In this document: positions 8,448 to 17,095 of the stretch, in pieces
How positions within the stretch are numbered: position 1 is the stretch's first letter
Layout of the letters: every line of letters begins with the position of its first letter
From: Heyndrickxia sp050281185
GTDB taxonomy: Bacteria > Bacillota > Bacilli > Bacillales > Bacillaceae_C
Assembly: GCF_050281185.1 (NCBI RefSeq)
Contig: NZ_JBNNWS010000008.1
Coordinates: 124,001-188,000 of the forward strand
Direction of reading: 5' to 3'
DNA length: 64,000 nucleotides
Translations under genes and position numbers: made by a program
The notes under the pieces: model-generated
What the model was told of the DNA's origin: nothing
The model's input: only the letters and a program-made list of their open reading frames with translations
Database searches by the model: none

Positions 8448-9485
8448 ATGAGTAAAATAACGAATGATACCCTTTTGAAGGCGGCAAAGGGTGAAAAAAC
8501 AAGCCATGTTCCAGTATGGTTTATGCGTCAAGCGGGTCGTTCTCAACCAGAATATAGGGCATTAAAGGAAAAATACTCCCTTTTTGAGATTACCCATCAA
8601 CCTGAATTATGTGCATATGTAACTCGTTTGCCTGTTGAGCAATACGATGTGGACGCAGCTATTTTATATAAAGATATTATGTCACCACTGCCTGCTATTG
8701 GGGTAGATGTTGAAATTCAGTCTGGAATCGGTCCAGTCATTAATAATCCGATTCAAACTTTAGCAGATGTTGAAAAATTAGGAGAAATTTCTCCTGAAGA
8801 AGATGTTCCATATGTGCTGGATACAATTAAGCTTTTAACGCAAGAACAATTGACTGTACCGCTTATCGGATTTGCGGGTGCACCATTTACAGTTTCCAGC
8901 TATATGATTGAAGGAAGGCCATCAAAGGATTATAAAAAAACGAAAGCATTTATGTATTCAGAGCCTAAAGCATGGTTTGCATTAATGGATAAGCTTGCAG
9001 ACATGACGATTACATATGTACGTGCCCAAATAAAGGCAGGAGTAAGTGCCATACAAATTTTTGATTCATGGGTTGGTGCTTTAAATGTAGAAGATTATCG
9101 AATCTTTATTAAGCCAGTCATGGAAAGAATCTTTTCAGAATTGAGAAAAGAAAATGTTCCACTTATCATGTTCGGTGTAGGTGCTAGTCATTTAGCACTT
9201 GAATGGAATGACCTTCCTATAGATGTTGTTGGACTAGATTGGAGACTTCCAATTCACGAGGCGAGGCAAAAAGGAATTAAAAAGGCAGTGATGGGGAATC
9301 TAGATCCAGCGATTTTAATGGCACCATGGGAAGTGCTTGAAGAAAGAACAAAAGCTATTCTTGATCAAGGAATGGAAAACCCAGGATATATATTCAACCT
9401 TGGACACGGGGTATTTCCACAAGTAAATCCGGAAACCTTAAAAAGACTAACTGCATTTATCCATGAGTATAGCGCAAAGAAATAA
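8448..9485 (+). CDS. hemE: Uroporphyrinogen decarboxylase
   Basis: This enzyme converts uroporphyrinogen III to coproporphyrinogen III by four decarboxylations in the cytoplasm. It is 345 residues, of normal length. The signature FMRQAGR gives R27 and R31, D76 lies in LYKDI, and IQIFDSWVGAL and the C-terminal FNLGHGVFP are typical. AAAGGTGG precedes the ATG, and a TACAAT -10-like box lies near 8406. It heads hemE-hemH-hemY, whose products act in the coproporphyrin-dependent branch of Gram-positive heme synthesis. A 230-bp MITE now separates it from hemH. Confidence 0.95.
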   Translation: MSKITNDTLLKAAKGEKTSHVPVWFMRQAGRSQPEYRALKEKYSLFEITHQPELCAYVTRLPVEQYDVDAAILYKDIMSPLPAIGVDVEIQSGIGPVINNPIQTLADVEKLGEISPEEDVPYVLDTIKLLTQEQLTVPLIGFAGAPFTVSSYMIEGRPSKDYKKTKAFMYSEPKAWFALMDKLADMTITYVRAQIKAGVSAIQIFDSWVGALNVEDYRIFIKPVMERIFSELRKENVPLIMFGVGASHLALEWNDLPIDVVGLDWRLPIHEARQKGIKKAVMGNLDPAILMAPWEVLEERTKAILDQGMENPGYIFNLGHGVFPQVNPETLKRLTAFIHEYSAKK

Positions 9486-9506
9486 TAAAGAGTTCTTTTT
9501 TCTATT

Positions 9507-9736
9507 AGGCTGTTTTCGTAAAGTTTGTTGCTTTTTTAGTGATATTTTATTAACAATCTGAGTTGATTGTAGCGGAGGGCACTTGACTCCTGCGGGAAAA
9601 AGAGGGAAGTGGGAGACCCCCGCAGGCGGTAACGCCGAGGAGGCTCCCATCCCTCCCGCGGAAAGCAAGTGTCTGGAGCGGAAATCAACGGACTAAGTTT
9701 ATAGTCTAAAAACAACAATTTATACGAAAAGAGCCT
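9507..9736. mobile_element. 230-bp MITE, copy 1, inside the hem cluster
   Basis: Imperfect terminal inverted repeats (AGGCTGTTTTCGTA at the left; the right end, reverse-complemented, reads AGGCTCTTTTCGTAT) bound 230 bp nearly identical to 43663-43892. It is flanked by a 6-bp direct duplication TCTATT (9501-9506 and 9737-9742), the mark of transposition. The GC-rich middle (about 9570-9690) contains the ACTCCTGCGGG and CGGAAAGCAAGTGTCTGGAGCG blocks common in Bacillaceae intergenic elements. It has no transposase, so mobilisation would need an enzyme in trans. Frames read from it are not genes. Confidence 0.9.
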
Positions 9737-9763
9737 TCTATTAAGATCTTTTTATATTCTTTG

Positions 9764-9775
9764 CGAAAACAGCCT
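9764..9775. repeat. Extra terminal-repeat end near the MITE
   Basis: CGAAAACAGCCT is the exact inverse of the first 12 bases of the MITE (9507-9518). It lies 28 bp beyond the right end of the duplicated 230-bp unit, suggesting the remnant of an older related element. Confidence 0.5.
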
Positions 9776-9801
9776 AACAATAAAGAAAAGAGGTTAAACC
9801 G

Positions 9802-10737
9802 ATGACAAAGAAGAAAGTGGGACTTCTAGTCATGGCATACGGGACGCCATATAAAGAAGAAGATATTGAAAGATACTATACACATATTCGCCATGGACGT
9901 AAACCTTCTCCAGAAATGCTAGAGGATTTACGTAGCCGTTATAAAGCTATTGGCGGGATTTCACCTTTAGCAAAAATTACAGAAGATCAAGCCTATGGTC
10001 TTCAAAATCATTTAAATGAGATTCAAAGCGAAGTAGAATTTAAAGCTTATATTGGTCTAAAGCATATTGAACCATTTATTGAGGATACAGTTGAACAAAT
10101 GCATAAGGATGGAATCAATGAAGCGATTTCACTTGTGCTTGCCCCTCATTTCTCTACGTTTAGCGTTAAGTCTTACAATGAACGAGCAAAAGAAACAGCT
10201 CAAAAATTTGGTGGACCAGTAATTAAATCAATTGAAAGTTGGTATAAAGAACCGAAATTTATTGATTACTGGGTAGAAAAGGTTTCAGAGGCTTATGCAA
10301 ATATGCCTGAGGATGAACGGAAGTCTGCTTGTTTAATTGTATCGGCACACAGCTTACCAGAAAAAATACTTCAGTATGGTGATCCGTATCCAGATCAACT
10401 TAAGGAAACAGCTGATTTAATAGCAAGTAAGGCTGGTATTAAAGAGTATGCAATTGGATGGCAAAGTGCAGGCAATACTCCTGATCCATGGCTTGGCCCT
10501 GATGTACAAGATTTAACTCGTGATTTATTTAACGAAAAAGGATATAAGGCATTTGTTTATGTGCCGGTAGGATTTGTTGCTGAACATTTAGAAGTTCTTT
10601 TTGATAATGATTATGAGTGTAAGGTAGTAACAGATGAAGTTGGTGCCACTTATTATCGACCACCTATGCCAAATGCCAGACCAGAGTTTATTGACGCATT
10701 GGCTGAGGTAGTCTTAAAGAACTTGAAAAATAATTAA
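9802..10737 (+). CDS. hemH: Ferrochelatase (coproporphyrin ferrochelatase CpfC)
   Basis: This enzyme inserts Fe2+ into coproporphyrin III, the penultimate step of heme b synthesis in Firmicutes. It is 311 residues, nearly collinear with B. subtilis HemH (310). The metal-binding pair is present: H183 in VSAHSLPE and E264 in AEHLEVL. LVMAYGTPYKEEDIERYYTHIR and NTPDPWLGPDVQDLTRDL are family blocks. AGAGG precedes the ATG. Transcription from hemE would have to pass the inserted MITE, so a separate promoter or read-through is needed; none is obvious. Confidence 0.96.
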   Translation: MTKKKVGLLVMAYGTPYKEEDIERYYTHIRHGRKPSPEMLEDLRSRYKAIGGISPLAKITEDQAYGLQNHLNEIQSEVEFKAYIGLKHIEPFIEDTVEQMHKDGINEAISLVLAPHFSTFSVKSYNERAKETAQKFGGPVIKSIESWYKEPKFIDYWVEKVSEAYANMPEDERKSACLIVSAHSLPEKILQYGDPYPDQLKETADLIASKAGIKEYAIGWQSAGNTPDPWLGPDVQDLTRDLFNEKGYKAFVYVPVGFVAEHLEVLFDNDYECKVVTDEVGATYYRPPMPNARPEFIDALAEVVLKNLKNN

Positions 10738-10747
10738 CATACTATAG

Positions 10748-10769
10748 CATCAGGGTACCTTCCCTGATG
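10748..10769 (+). terminator. Hairpin between hemH and hemY
   Basis: An 8-bp stem CATCAGGG/CCCTGATG has a 6-nt loop, followed only by a weak T-rich stretch (TCGTTTATT). It may attenuate rather than terminate, since hemY follows within 60 bp. Confidence 0.5.
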
Positions 10770-10829
10770 TTCGTTTATTATAAAGCCTTTACAGTAAAAA
10801 GAATTTTCAGCCAAAGAAGGTGAAACTTT

Positions 10830-12242
10830 GTGGAGGGAGAAAAACAAAAAGTAGTTATAGTTGGTGGCGGGATCACTGGTTTAACTGCTGCATATTACTT
10901 ACAAGAAGAGATAAAAAAGAAAAACTTACCGATAGAATATAAACTAATTGAAGCTTCCAGAAGATTAGGAGGAAAGATTCAAACGATACATAAAGACGGA
11001 TTTCTTATCGAAAGGGGTCCTGAATCATTCCAAGCAAATAAAAAAAGTATTTTAAAATTAGCTGAGAAGGTTGGAATGCAAAATCTTTTAGTTCACAATG
11101 CATCTATGACATCCTTTGTGGTGGCAAATGAAAAGCTTTACTCAATTCCAAACGATGTAAGTGTGGGAATTCCAAGACAAATATCACCATTCATTGCGAC
11201 GGGATTATTTTCTTTGGCTGGAAAAATGAGGGCGGCAGCAGATTTTCTACTCCCACGTTCAAATGAATCTAGAGATCAATCACTAGGGAAATTTTTTCGG
11301 CGCAGGTTCGGAAATGAAGTCGTTGAAAATTTAATTGAACCGCTGCTTTCAGAAATTTATGCTGGAGATATCGATCAAATAAGTTTAATGTCAACTTTTC
11401 CGCAATTTTTTGAAGTTGAAAAAAAGTATCGGAGCTTGCTAATCGGAATGAAAAAAACATTTTCTCATGAAGATGAAAATGGATCCAATGGTTTTCTAAC
11501 TTTTAAAAATGGTTTAGAATCATTTGTCGAATCAATAGAAAAGGAATTAGAAGCTGATTCAGTAATGAAGGGAATTCGGGTTCAGTCTATAGTCAAACAT
11601 CCAGAGAAAAATGTCTATCATATTTCACTGAATGATGGGGAAAAACTTCAAGCAGATAGTGTGATTGTCGCACTTCCACATTATTTGTTGCCGGATTTAT
11701 TTTCTAATGATCATTTATTCGCCCCGTTTCGAAACTTTCCCACAACGTCCGTAGCCACAATTGTTATGGCCTTTCCAGAAAATGCTATTAAACATGATAT
11801 TAATGGAACTCGTTTCGTTGTTTCAAGAAATAGTGATTATACCATTAATGCGTGTACGTGGACACATAAAAAATGGCCGCATTCGACCCCATATGGGAAA
11901 GTATTGCTGCGTTGTTTTGTTGGTAGAGCCGGTGACGAAACGGTTGTTGATTTATCAGATGCAGAAATTGAGCAAGTAGTTTTAGATGATTTAAAAAAAG
12001 TAATGGATATAACAGAAAAACCGCTATTTACAATTGTCTCAAGATGGAAACATGCGATGCCGCAATATACGGTAGGACATTTGGACCGAATGGCTGATTT
12101 TTATGAAAATGTACGAAAAGAACTTCCAGGAATGTTTATTACGGGAAGCTCTTTTAACGGGATAAGCATTCCAGATTGTATCGAGCAAGGTGAGTCTGTG
12201 GTAAATCAAATTCTTCAATACTTGAAAACTAGTTCTAATTAG
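10830..12242 (+). CDS. hemY: Coproporphyrinogen III oxidase CgoX (HemY)
   Basis: This FAD-dependent oxidase takes coproporphyrinogen III to coproporphyrin III using O2 and is membrane associated. It is 470 residues, the usual length. The N-terminal dinucleotide fold reads VVIVGGGITGLTAAYYL with an acidic end after strand 2 (LIEASRRLGGKIQT), and ERGPESF and the C-terminal GNSFNGI-like segment (FITGSSFNGISIPDCIEQG) close the FAD site. The GTG at 10830 is chosen for the AAGAAGG 9 nt upstream. The older name protoporphyrinogen oxidase is superseded for this clade. It is the last gene of the hem cluster. Confidence 0.94.
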   Translation: MEGEKQKVVIVGGGITGLTAAYYLQEEIKKKNLPIEYKLIEASRRLGGKIQTIHKDGFLIERGPESFQANKKSILKLAEKVGMQNLLVHNASMTSFVVANEKLYSIPNDVSVGIPRQISPFIATGLFSLAGKMRAAADFLLPRSNESRDQSLGKFFRRRFGNEVVENLIEPLLSEIYAGDIDQISLMSTFPQFFEVEKKYRSLLIGMKKTFSHEDENGSNGFLTFKNGLESFVESIEKELEADSVMKGIRVQSIVKHPEKNVYHISLNDGEKLQADSVIVALPHYLLPDLFSNDHLFAPFRNFPTTSVATIVMAFPENAIKHDINGTRFVVSRNSDYTINACTWTHKKWPHSTPYGKVLLRCFVGRAGDETVVDLSDAEIEQVVLDDLKKVMDITEKPLFTIVSRWKHAMPQYTVGHLDRMADFYENVRKELPGMFITGSSFNGISIPDCIEQGESVVNQILQYLKTSSN

Positions 12243-12264
12243 ATCATAAAAAGGCTATATACCA

Positions 12265-12336
12265 CCTGTAGGGTATGTATTCAGTGATTTCTATTCGTAG
12301 AATAATTGCCGATTGCATACCCTACAGGATTTTTTT
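12265..12336 (+). terminator. Terminator of hemY with a structured loop
   Basis: A perfect 13-bp stem (CCTGTAGGGTATG, 12265-12277, with its complement ending at 12328) encloses a 38-nt loop. The loop carries an inner TTCTA-TTCG-TAGAA hairpin. ATTTTTTT follows immediately. The same architecture, with a compensatory base change in the stem, occurs at 35248-35312. Confidence 0.75.
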
Positions 12337-12440
12337 GTATTAATAATCTGTTTTACTAAGTCAATATTAAGATATATTCAAATAAAAAATGATTTGTATA
12401 TTGTAAAAAAGTGTGATATAGTAATTCAATCGAAACTGTT

Positions 12441-12463
12441 TGACTGTTTTCCCCTTACGGTCA
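12441..12463. promoter_or_regulatory. Candidate YhgD operator upstream of its own gene
   Basis: This is an inverted repeat TGACTG-N11-CGGTCA ending 26 bp before the yhgD start. The same half-sites at the same spacing (TGACCG-N11-CAGTCA) occur before yhgE at 13087. This is typical of TetR autoregulation. Confidence 0.6.
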
Positions 12464-12489
12464 AAATTAAGATATTGGGGTGAGATTTA

Positions 12490-13065
12490 TTGGCAATTGA
12501 CCGCAAACAATTAATAATCGATGCAGCAACTAAGTCTTTTTCATTATTTGGGTATAAAGCCACTACAATGGACCAAGTTGCGAAGTTGGCAAGTGTTGGA
12601 AAAGGTACAATCTATACTTTTTTTAAAAACAAAGAAGAGCTATTTGATGAAATTGTTACTTCCTTAATTAAAGAAATGAAAGCTTCTGCAGAGGAAGCAA
12701 TTGATGAAAACCTTTCTTTTTCAGAAAACATGCATAATGTTTTATTTCGTATATTGGAATTTCGTAAAGAACATCAATTGACAATCAAACTCTTTCAGGA
12801 AGAAAGGGAAATGGGAACTCCCGCTGTATCTGAGGTCATTCATAAAGTCGAGACCGCAGTGTTAAATTATATTAAGGGTTTTATCCAGATAGCAATGGAT
12901 AAAGGTGAGATTAACAAATGTGATCCGGAAATTACAGCCTTTATTATGTTAAAGTTGTATATTTCATTAATTTTTGATTGGGAAAAACATCATGCGCCCC
13001 TTGAGAAAAAGGAGATAGCAGATCTATTTGAGTCTTACTTATTTACAGGATTATCAATCAGATAA
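12490..13065 (+). CDS. yhgD: TetR/AcrR family regulator (YhgD type)
   Basis: This 191-residue repressor-like protein has an N-terminal TetR helix-turn-helix (about 8-54): IIDAATKSFSLFGYKATTMDQVAKLASVGKGTIYTFFKNKEEL. The C-terminal ligand domain is all helical and not diagnostic. The TTG start at 12490 follows GGGGTGAG. It sits directly upstream of yhgE, as in B. subtilis, and both genes carry a matching TGACYG-N11-CRGTCA palindrome, so it probably represses itself and yhgE. The inducing ligand is unknown. Confidence 0.85.
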   Translation: MAIDRKQLIIDAATKSFSLFGYKATTMDQVAKLASVGKGTIYTFFKNKEELFDEIVTSLIKEMKASAEEAIDENLSFSENMHNVLFRILEFRKEHQLTIKLFQEEREMGTPAVSEVIHKVETAVLNYIKGFIQIAMDKGEINKCDPEITAFIMLKLYISLIFDWEKHHAPLEKKEIADLFESYLFTGLSIR

Positions 13066-13086
13066 TCCTCAAATTTTTTGTTTTAA

Positions 13087-13109
13087 TGACCGATTTAAGA
13101 ATTCAGTCA
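13087..13109. promoter_or_regulatory. Candidate YhgD operator upstream of yhgE
   Basis: This is an inverted repeat TGACCG-N11-CAGTCA, 25 bp before the yhgE start. It matches the site at 12441-12463 with the two half-site variants swapped. Confidence 0.6.
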
Positions 13110-13133
13110 ATTTATAAGAAAGGAAGTTAGAAG

Positions 13134-15509
13134 ATGAAGCGATCACTATTTTTAGCTGAATTAAAAGAGATTGGCCGTCATCCGATGTCCTTAATACAAG
13201 TTTTGGCTATTGTATTAGTTCCGATTCTTTATGCTGGTATGTTTATTTGGGCATTTTGGGATCCATATGGTCGATTAGAAAGATTGCCGGTAGCCGTTGT
13301 AAATGAGGATAAGGGCGCAGTTATGGAAAAGGAAAAAATCGCCATAGGTGATAATCTAATAGATAATCTTAAAGAAAATAAGAGCATGGATTTTCATTTT
13401 GTTAATAAAAAGAAAGCATATAATGGTTTAGATAATCAGAAGTATTATATGGTAATAGAAATTCCAGAAAATTTTTCTGAAAATGCAACGACATTGCTGG
13501 ATAAAAAACCAAAACAGTTACAATTAAAATATGTGCAAAACCAAAGTGCAAACTACACATCATCAAAAATTGGCGAATCAGCAATGACGAAAATAAAAGA
13601 TGAGGTATCAAAAGAAGTTTCTGCCACCTATGCTGAACAGATGTTTGATGTCGTTAAAAAAATGGGTGACGGATTTACCGATGCAAGTGAAGGTGCATCA
13701 AAACTAAATGATGGTGCAAAACAATTAGGTGATGGAACAAAAGAATTAAAAGATAACCTTGAAACATTGGCGAAAAGTGCTGTGACGTTTAATGGCGGTG
13801 TTAAAGAGGCTGATTCTGGTGCGGGTGAAATAGTAAAAGGTTCTACTGATTTAAGCGATGGGTTAAATCAGCTGAATAGTGGAAGCAATGAGTTATATAA
13901 AGCTTCTAAAGACATGCAAAATGGAACGAATGAATTAACGAAGGGAATTAATCAAGCAGGTCAAGGGTTGGAACAGCTGAATGAAGGATTGCCAGAATTA
14001 GTTAATGGCACACAAAAAGTTCAAGGTGGGCTTAAGCAGTTTAAAAATGAGCTCCCTCCAGCAATAGCTAAATCCTTTACTTCTCAATTAGGAGAAAGTG
14101 CTAAAACATTAAATAGTGGAATGGATCAGCTTCAAACTAAGTTAGAGGCAGGGCTTTCATCACAAATTGCTAAACAGGTGATAGATCAGCAAACATTACA
14201 GATGAATCAATTATTTGCCTCCCTTGAAGGTAAAGTAGATCCAGAGGTTTTAACTCAATTAAAAACTCAAATGGCTGCTAATGCTGAAGAGCAGGCAAAG
14301 AATTTGGAAAGTCAGCTCTCACAAGGCATTCATAAAGGAATGGATCAAGGATTTACTGCATTTAAAACAGAAGTAAATAAGCAAATGACTGGTAATTCAG
14401 ATCAAATTGCCCAACAAATTAAAAAACAAACAGATCCACAATTTGATCAATTAATTTCCGGAGTAACAACGATCAATAAGAATCAAGTGAAAGTTCAAAA
14501 AGGAATTGAACAGTTAACAAATGGTTCTGTATTATTAAGCAACGGGGCTGCAAAGCTTCAAAAGGGGCAAAATCAATACATTGATAGTCTCGGACTATTT
14601 AACACTAAAATGGCTGAAGCATCAAAAGGAGCAGAGCAATTATCAAAAGGTGCGGAAAGCTTGAATGATGGATTAAATCAACTTGCGGACGGGTCTGCAA
14701 AAATTGAAGACGGAACACAACAGCTTGCAGGTGGATCTAAGAAATTAAATGACGGTACAAAAGACTTAAAAGACGGCACGAAAGAAATGAAAGACAAATT
14801 AACTGATGCTTCAAAAGATGCCGGTTCTGTAAATGGAACTGACAAACAATATGACATGATGAGTGATCCAGTTGATCTTGATAAAGGAACGATTAATAAA
14901 GTTCCTAACTATGGAACAGGGTTAACTCCATATTTCTTGTCACTCGGATTGTTTGTTGGTGGTTTGTTATTAACAATTATATTCCCACTTCGTGAGCCTG
15001 CTGTAGAACCGAAAAATGGGTTTTCATGGTTTATCGGTAAATATGGAATTATGGCTTTAGTAGGTATTTTACAAGCATTGGTCGCAGTATGGATTATTGT
15101 TGGCTGGATAGGTGTAGATGTGAAGAGCATTCCACTATTTATTGTGGCTGCAATCATTACAAGTCTAACATTCATGGCCCTTATTCAATTTTTAGTTACT
15201 TTACTTGATAATCCTGGGCGTTTTATCGCGATCATTATTTTAATACTTCAATTAACTTCAAGTGCAGGAACATTCCCGCTTGAGCTTCTTCCAAAAGTAT
15301 TAAAACCGATTCATGAAGCATTACCTATGACTTATTCATTACAAGCCTTTAAGGCAGTGATTTCAAATGGAAACTATACAGTGATGTGGCAAAATCTTGG
15401 TGTTTTAGCGATTTACATGATTAGCTTCTTAGTTATAACACTTGTATATTTTATATTTAAGTCAAAAAGAAAAGATAAAATGGTAGCCAATGAAGAGGTT
15501 ACAGTATAA
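13134..15509 (+). CDS. yhgE: YhgE/Pip domain membrane protein
   Basis: This 791-residue membrane protein is of the YhgE/Pip (phage infection protein) family, related to ABC-2 type exporters and to ESX-type secretion partners. One N-terminal helix (about 18-42) is followed by a large extracytoplasmic region (about 45-600) and a C-terminal bundle of about five helices (about 605-780). The outside region contains many degenerate repeats of the form LxxGxxxLxxG (for example LNDGAKQLGDGTKEL, LSKGAESLNDGLNQL), probably a long coiled rod. AAAGGAAG precedes the ATG. It is likely controlled by the adjacent TetR protein. Phage receptor function is known only for lactococcal Pip and is not implied here. 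Confidence 0.88.
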   Translation: MKRSLFLAELKEIGRHPMSLIQVLAIVLVPILYAGMFIWAFWDPYGRLERLPVAVVNEDKGAVMEKEKIAIGDNLIDNLKENKSMDFHFVNKKKAYNGLDNQKYYMVIEIPENFSENATTLLDKKPKQLQLKYVQNQSANYTSSKIGESAMTKIKDEVSKEVSATYAEQMFDVVKKMGDGFTDASEGASKLNDGAKQLGDGTKELKDNLETLAKSAVTFNGGVKEADSGAGEIVKGSTDLSDGLNQLNSGSNELYKASKDMQNGTNELTKGINQAGQGLEQLNEGLPELVNGTQKVQGGLKQFKNELPPAIAKSFTSQLGESAKTLNSGMDQLQTKLEAGLSSQIAKQVIDQQTLQMNQLFASLEGKVDPEVLTQLKTQMAANAEEQAKNLESQLSQGIHKGMDQGFTAFKTEVNKQMTGNSDQIAQQIKKQTDPQFDQLISGVTTINKNQVKVQKGIEQLTNGSVLLSNGAAKLQKGQNQYIDSLGLFNTKMAEASKGAEQLSKGAESLNDGLNQLADGSAKIEDGTQQLAGGSKKLNDGTKDLKDGTKEMKDKLTDASKDAGSVNGTDKQYDMMSDPVDLDKGTINKVPNYGTGLTPYFLSLGLFVGGLLLTIIFPLREPAVEPKNGFSWFIGKYGIMALVGILQALVAVWIIVGWIGVDVKSIPLFIVAAIITSLTFMALIQFLVTLLDNPGRFIAIIILILQLTSSAGTFPLELLPKVLKPIHEALPMTYSLQAFKAVISNGNYTVMWQNLGVLAIYMISFLVITLVYFIFKSKRKDKMVANEEVTV

Positions 15510-15515
15510 AAAAAG

Positions 15516-15552
15516 AGAGCTGAAGCTTTTAATAAAGCTTCAGCTCTTTTTT
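15516..15552. terminator. Bidirectional terminator between yhgE and the Sco gene
   Basis: A 14-bp stem (15516-15529 with 15534-15547) has a 4-nt loop, flanked by an A-run at the left and a T-run at the right, so it can work for both convergent genes. Confidence 0.85.
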
Positions 15553-15563
15553 ATAAAAGGATT

Positions 15564-16139
15564 TTAGCGCAGCGCTTTTATATCTTTAACGATTTCGTCT
15601 AATGGAAATCCATTTGAGGTAGAATAATCCTTTACAACTTCCCCATCTTTATTGAAAAGGAAAAACTTGGTGTCATGGACAACCTGTGTATCATTTTCAG
15701 GCTTTTTAATCCACGCTTTAAAATTATCCATCCCAAATTTTTCAATTTTTTCTTGTGAATATCCAGTAAGTAAATGCCATGAAGAAAAATCTGGTTCGAA
15801 ATGTGAGGCATATGTTTTTAAAGCAACCGGTGTGTCGATTTCTGGATCGACACTAAAGGAAACAAAATTTACATCATCATAGCCCTTTTCTTTTATAGCC
15901 TTTTGCAAATCACCCATATCTTTTGTTAGCTGTGGACAGACGGTTGTGCAGCTTGTAAACATGAAATGAGCTACCCAAACCTTTCCTTTTAAATCTTGAA
16001 GACCGAATTTCTTTCCACTTTGATCAGTGAACGTAAAATCTTCAATTTTATCGCCACTTTTCTTTACATTAGAACATGCACTAAGACTAAATAATATAAC
16101 TGCAACTATCAATATTAATGATAGACGAAAATGTTTCAC
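15564..16139 (-). CDS. Sco1/SenC-type copper chaperone lipoprotein
   Basis: This 191-residue lipoprotein is expected on the outer face of the membrane, delivering copper to the CuA site of cytochrome c oxidase. The signal sequence ends in the lipobox LSAC (acylated C22). The thioredoxin-like domain has the copper ligands C64-x3-C68 (TSCTTVCP) and a His in VVHDTKFFLF. A GTG start at 16139 follows GGAGGG by 8 nt. It resembles B. subtilis YpmQ (BsSco), though the genomic context differs. Confidence 0.9.
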   Translation of the reverse strand: MKHFRLSLILIVAVILFSLSACSNVKKSGDKIEDFTFTDQSGKKFGLQDLKGKVWVAHFMFTSCTTVCPQLTKDMGDLQKAIKEKGYDDVNFVSFSVDPEIDTPVALKTYASHFEPDFSSWHLLTGYSQEKIEKFGMDNFKAWIKKPENDTQVVHDTKFFLFNKDGEVVKDYSTSNGFPLDEIVKDIKALR

Positions 16140-16330
16140 AATTGGAACCCTCCAATTATTATGTATTTTATTGTTTCATTATAAATGATATTTAAGGACA
16201 ATAATATTGAATTACTTATTTTTCGATAAATATACATAATTAACAAAGCCAATATGAAAAAATGAGAGAAATGGAGTATAGTAAAATTGATAACGAATTT
16301 CAATTGAATTATAATTTAGGAGTGATTTTT

Positions 16331-17071
16331 ATGAAGCTAACCGTTATCGGTCCTTGGGGTGGTTATCCAAAGGTAAATTCAGCAAGCTCTGGTTATTTAC
16401 TCGAACATGATGGGTTTCACCTGTTGATGGATTGTGGGAGTGCCGTACTTTCTAAACTCCAGAAATATATAAAACCAGAAAAATTGGATGCGGTTATCAT
16501 TTCCCACTATCATCCTGATCATATTGCTGATATCGGTGTATTACAACATGCCTTAATTATCAGTAAATATTTGAACAACAATATCAATACCCTTCCAATT
16601 TACGGACATAATGAGGACAAACATGGTTTTCAATCATTATTTTTTGATGAAGTATCCGTAGGTGTGGAATATAAAGAAAATCAAGAATTACATATCGGTC
16701 CTTTTAAAGTTACGTTTTTAAGAACTAAGCATCCCGTACCATGTTTTGCGATGAGAATAGAGGCTGGTAATCAAATATTGGTTTATACTGCTGATTCATC
16801 CTATTTAGACTCATTTTCTTCCTTTGCAGCAGATGCAGATATTTTGTTGTGTGAGTGTAATTTGTATGGTGATATGGATGGTTCAGCAGCTGGGCATATG
16901 ACTAGCTTTGAAGCGGGTGAAATAGCACAAGTTGCTGGGGTGAAACATTTAATTCTTACCCATTTGCCACAGTATGGGAATTTGGAGCAATTAAAAACAG
17001 AAGCAGCTGCAAAGTTTTCTGGTAACATTCAATTTGCAGAGGAATCATTAATTATGGATTTGTCTAATTAA
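16331..17071 (+). CDS. yhfI: Metallo-beta-lactamase fold hydrolase YhfI
   Basis: This 246-residue protein is of the RNase Z/phosphodiesterase-like MBL group. The zinc motif is SHYHPDH, with further ligands expected in TKHPVPCF (H), YTADSS (D) and LTHLPQYG (H). ATG 16331, after TAGGAG, gives the family N-terminus MKLTVIGPWGGYP; an upstream ATG at 16262 would add a 23-residue tail without a ribosome-binding site. It is followed 24 nt later by the lipoate ligase gene, as in B. subtilis. The substrate is unknown. Confidence 0.88.
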   Translation: MKLTVIGPWGGYPKVNSASSGYLLEHDGFHLLMDCGSAVLSKLQKYIKPEKLDAVIISHYHPDHIADIGVLQHALIISKYLNNNINTLPIYGHNEDKHGFQSLFFDEVSVGVEYKENQELHIGPFKVTFLRTKHPVPCFAMRIEAGNQILVYTADSSYLDSFSSFAADADILLCECNLYGDMDGSAAGHMTSFEAGEIAQVAGVKHLILTHLPQYGNLEQLKTEAAAKFSGNIQFAEESLIMDLSN

Positions 17072-17095
17072 AATAAATAGGAGGAGTTACTTCAC

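Noticed and set aside
9447..9718. Minus-strand frames of 60-73 codons across the first MITE
   Set aside because: They lie in the non-coding repeat, lack a ribosome-binding site, and the same translations reappear at the second MITE copy (43603-43874). Such frames are a known source of false proteins.
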